Positions 18,753-20,265 of a stretch of 20,265 nt of DNA are shown piece by piece (position 1 is the first letter of the stretch; every line of letters starts with the position of its first letter). Source of the stretch: Spongospora subterranea. Its lineage: Eukaryota > Endomyxa > Phytomyxea > Plasmodiophorida > Plasmodiophoridae. The DNA lies in NCBI GenBank assembly GCA_900404475.1, contig OUQQ01000368.1:6259-26523 (forward strand), in the 5' to 3' direction. The notes beneath the pieces are model-generated. The model worked only from the letters and a program-made list of their open reading frames with translations. It made no database searches and was not told the origin of the DNA. The position numbers and the translations under genes were made by a program.

Positions 18753-19967
18753 CTATTTGCAGGAAGAAGGATCGTTCGTCATGCGAAGATATGGCCGAAT
18801 AGTTTTGAATTCCCCGAACATGTCAGTGGCCTTATCATCAGACAACGTCGGCGGGATTACGCATTGTTGACCGCGTACCCAATCTGCCGGCGTGGCAACC
18901 TAAAAAATTTCAGAGACGTCCAGGTTTGAGAAAAATGACTATATTACTTTGTACTTGGCCGTCAACTGCAAAGAATCGAGTATACGCAAAATCTCGTCAA
19001 AGTTACGCCCGGTTGAAGCCTATCGAGCAGAACATTTCATACATTAGCAAACAATTTCGGCAGCGATCCCCGTAAAAATTAAGCCAATTCGACATTCCGC
19101 AGCAGCAGCAATCAAAGCGAAATTGTTCGAGGAGTTGAACAAAATCAGCAAAAACCCAAACAGCAATTGTTTTTCAAGAATATGAAACAGTCAACGATGG
19201 CTGAATTAAAGCGAAACGAGCCTACGTTAATTTCTTAGTAGAATAAGAAATTGACTACTTAGAAAAAATTTGAACTCAATGACAAAACGAGTCGAAAAGG
19301 AATATGATACCGGGTAAGACAGTGTAGCTTTGATTGATTTATCAGGCGCGATGAAGAATACTGAACGGACAGTCAAAGGAAGTTCAGTCTCTGAGCTACT
19401 CTTATCGAGCATTCCGTATAGACAGGCAATCTGAATTTCACAAATGACTACATCGAAGGCCAGAATTTAGAGTCGACAAAAACAGTTGCAGCTAAGACCC
19501 GAAAACAGATTTCAGTTTGAGTTTGACAGTTTACCTTTCGATCGTCATCAGCAATGATGGGGTAAAATACTTTGCAATTGTGAATAGCTTCTATATCTTT
19601 GACCCATTTTTTGTGGCTTTCGACGCTATCACAGCTCAAGGCAATAACGGCAACGCCACGTGTCGACCATTCCTTCTCCAGCTGAGCCACGCGCCCCAAT
19701 TCCGACGTGCAGACTGGAGTAAAATCCTAACTACATGTTTGCCGACGAAAACATTCACAATATCGGACCGGAATACCTTCGGATGTGAAAACAGTATGGC
19801 CTGGAACAAACGATGTCAGAAATGGCAATACACGGAGGGACATATGGGAATACCCATTTATCTTGAATAAATGAGCTGAATTTGATATGACCCATGGTGG
19901 TTTCGGATTCAAAATCGGGCGCCTGGTCACCCAAGAATAATTGCTGTTGCTGGAGAGAACGCGACAT
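18753..19967 (-). CDS. 1-Cys peroxiredoxin (peroxiredoxin 6 family), six exons
   Basis: Thiol peroxidase that reduces H2O2 and lipid hydroperoxides. Exons: 19967-19854, 19800-19777, 19726-19535, 19430-19311, 19019-18948, 18899-18753. Introns of 53, 50, 104, 291 and 48 nt all begin GTA, end AG and fall at phase 0. The spliced product has 222 residues, the usual Prx6 length. Visible landmarks are LGDQAPDFESETTMGHIKF, then [20 protein letters not shown] with the peroxidatic Cys52 (PxxxTxxC), and VAVIALSCDSVESHKKWVKD. GMLDKSSSETELPLTVRSVF, then STGRNFDEILRILDSLQLTA and the C-terminal VATPADWVRGQ follow. His at SHP and the later Arg of the active site are present. There is no targeting peptide, so it is probably cytosolic. 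The stop TAG is followed at once by TAA. Exon 2 is only 24 nt. Confidence 0.96.
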
Positions 19968-20265
19968 ATTGGCGAAATAACGACGATGATAAACGAAAGT
20001 GGATGAACATGGCTCGGAGAAGAAGGTCCCGGCCAGTGATAATCAGTGGGCTGCGCTCAAACATACTCACAGCAAAGTGGTATCGCCGCACAGGCAGTCA
20101 GTCACGGACTCACGGCTCTAATTGACCACATCCAGTGCACATCCCCACAGGCCACAGCCAGGATTAATGGCGCCATGCGTGGATGGACACAGAAAACATG
20201 GAAATATTGTGGGTTTCATATATTTTGGGCTCCCAGTGCTAAATGAGCGTGGTTTTAAAAAAGTC
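19968..20265. promoter_or_regulatory. Peroxiredoxin upstream region
   Basis: 298 bp upstream of the peroxiredoxin ATG, expected to hold its promoter. I see no clear TATA box; a + frame at 20046-20246 has no coding character. Confidence 0.35.

Overview
The window reads as nuclear DNA of an intron-rich eukaryote. It holds a divergent histone H4/H3 pair with canonical octamer-histone proteins. A six-exon 1-Cys peroxiredoxin splices perfectly at five GT..AG introns, and several further minus-strand genes only become coherent when introns of about 43-104 nt are removed. Both histone genes carry a stem-loop just after the stop codon, like replication-dependent histone mRNAs. I cannot name the lineage. 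Retained leucine biosynthesis argues against an animal, and the histone stem-loops fit protists, algae or unicellular relatives of animals better than yeasts. TGG is the only Trp codon and TGC/TGT the only Cys codons in the sure genes, so the standard code is assumed.

Layout. 1-296: a minisatellite of 40-bp units, probably running on beyond the window. 495-1211 (+): an unrecognised single-pass membrane protein. About 1560-3025 (-): a decayed non-LTR retrotransposon with a recognisable but broken AP-endonuclease domain. 3429-4690 (-): an unrecognised gene of at least five exons. 4862-5992: H4 (-) and H3 (+) sharing a 408-bp promoter with a 21-bp perfect inverted repeat. 6881-7741 (+): coding-like segments, the last one GC-rich. 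8397-10070 (-): a GC-rich, intronless 2-isopropylmalate synthase without the C-terminal leucine-binding domain.

10100-11900 is poorly resolved. 11916-14084 (-): a tandem series of small spliced genes or exons, including a 72-residue protein with a signal peptide. 14210-15500: short coding-like pieces and two small tandem duplications. 15743-16469 (-): a well supported four-exon gene of 178 residues, unrecognised. 16710-18704 (+): a chain of coding-like blocks in changing frames. 18753-19967 (-): peroxiredoxin 6 type gene, convergent with the previous one.

The genes do not form a pathway. Apart from the H3/H4 pair this looks like an ordinary but gene-dense eukaryotic segment. The most interesting points are the symmetric histone promoter element and matched 3' stem-loops, the truncated bacterial-looking LeuA, and the compact spliced orphan genes. 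No clear new multi-gene system is visible.
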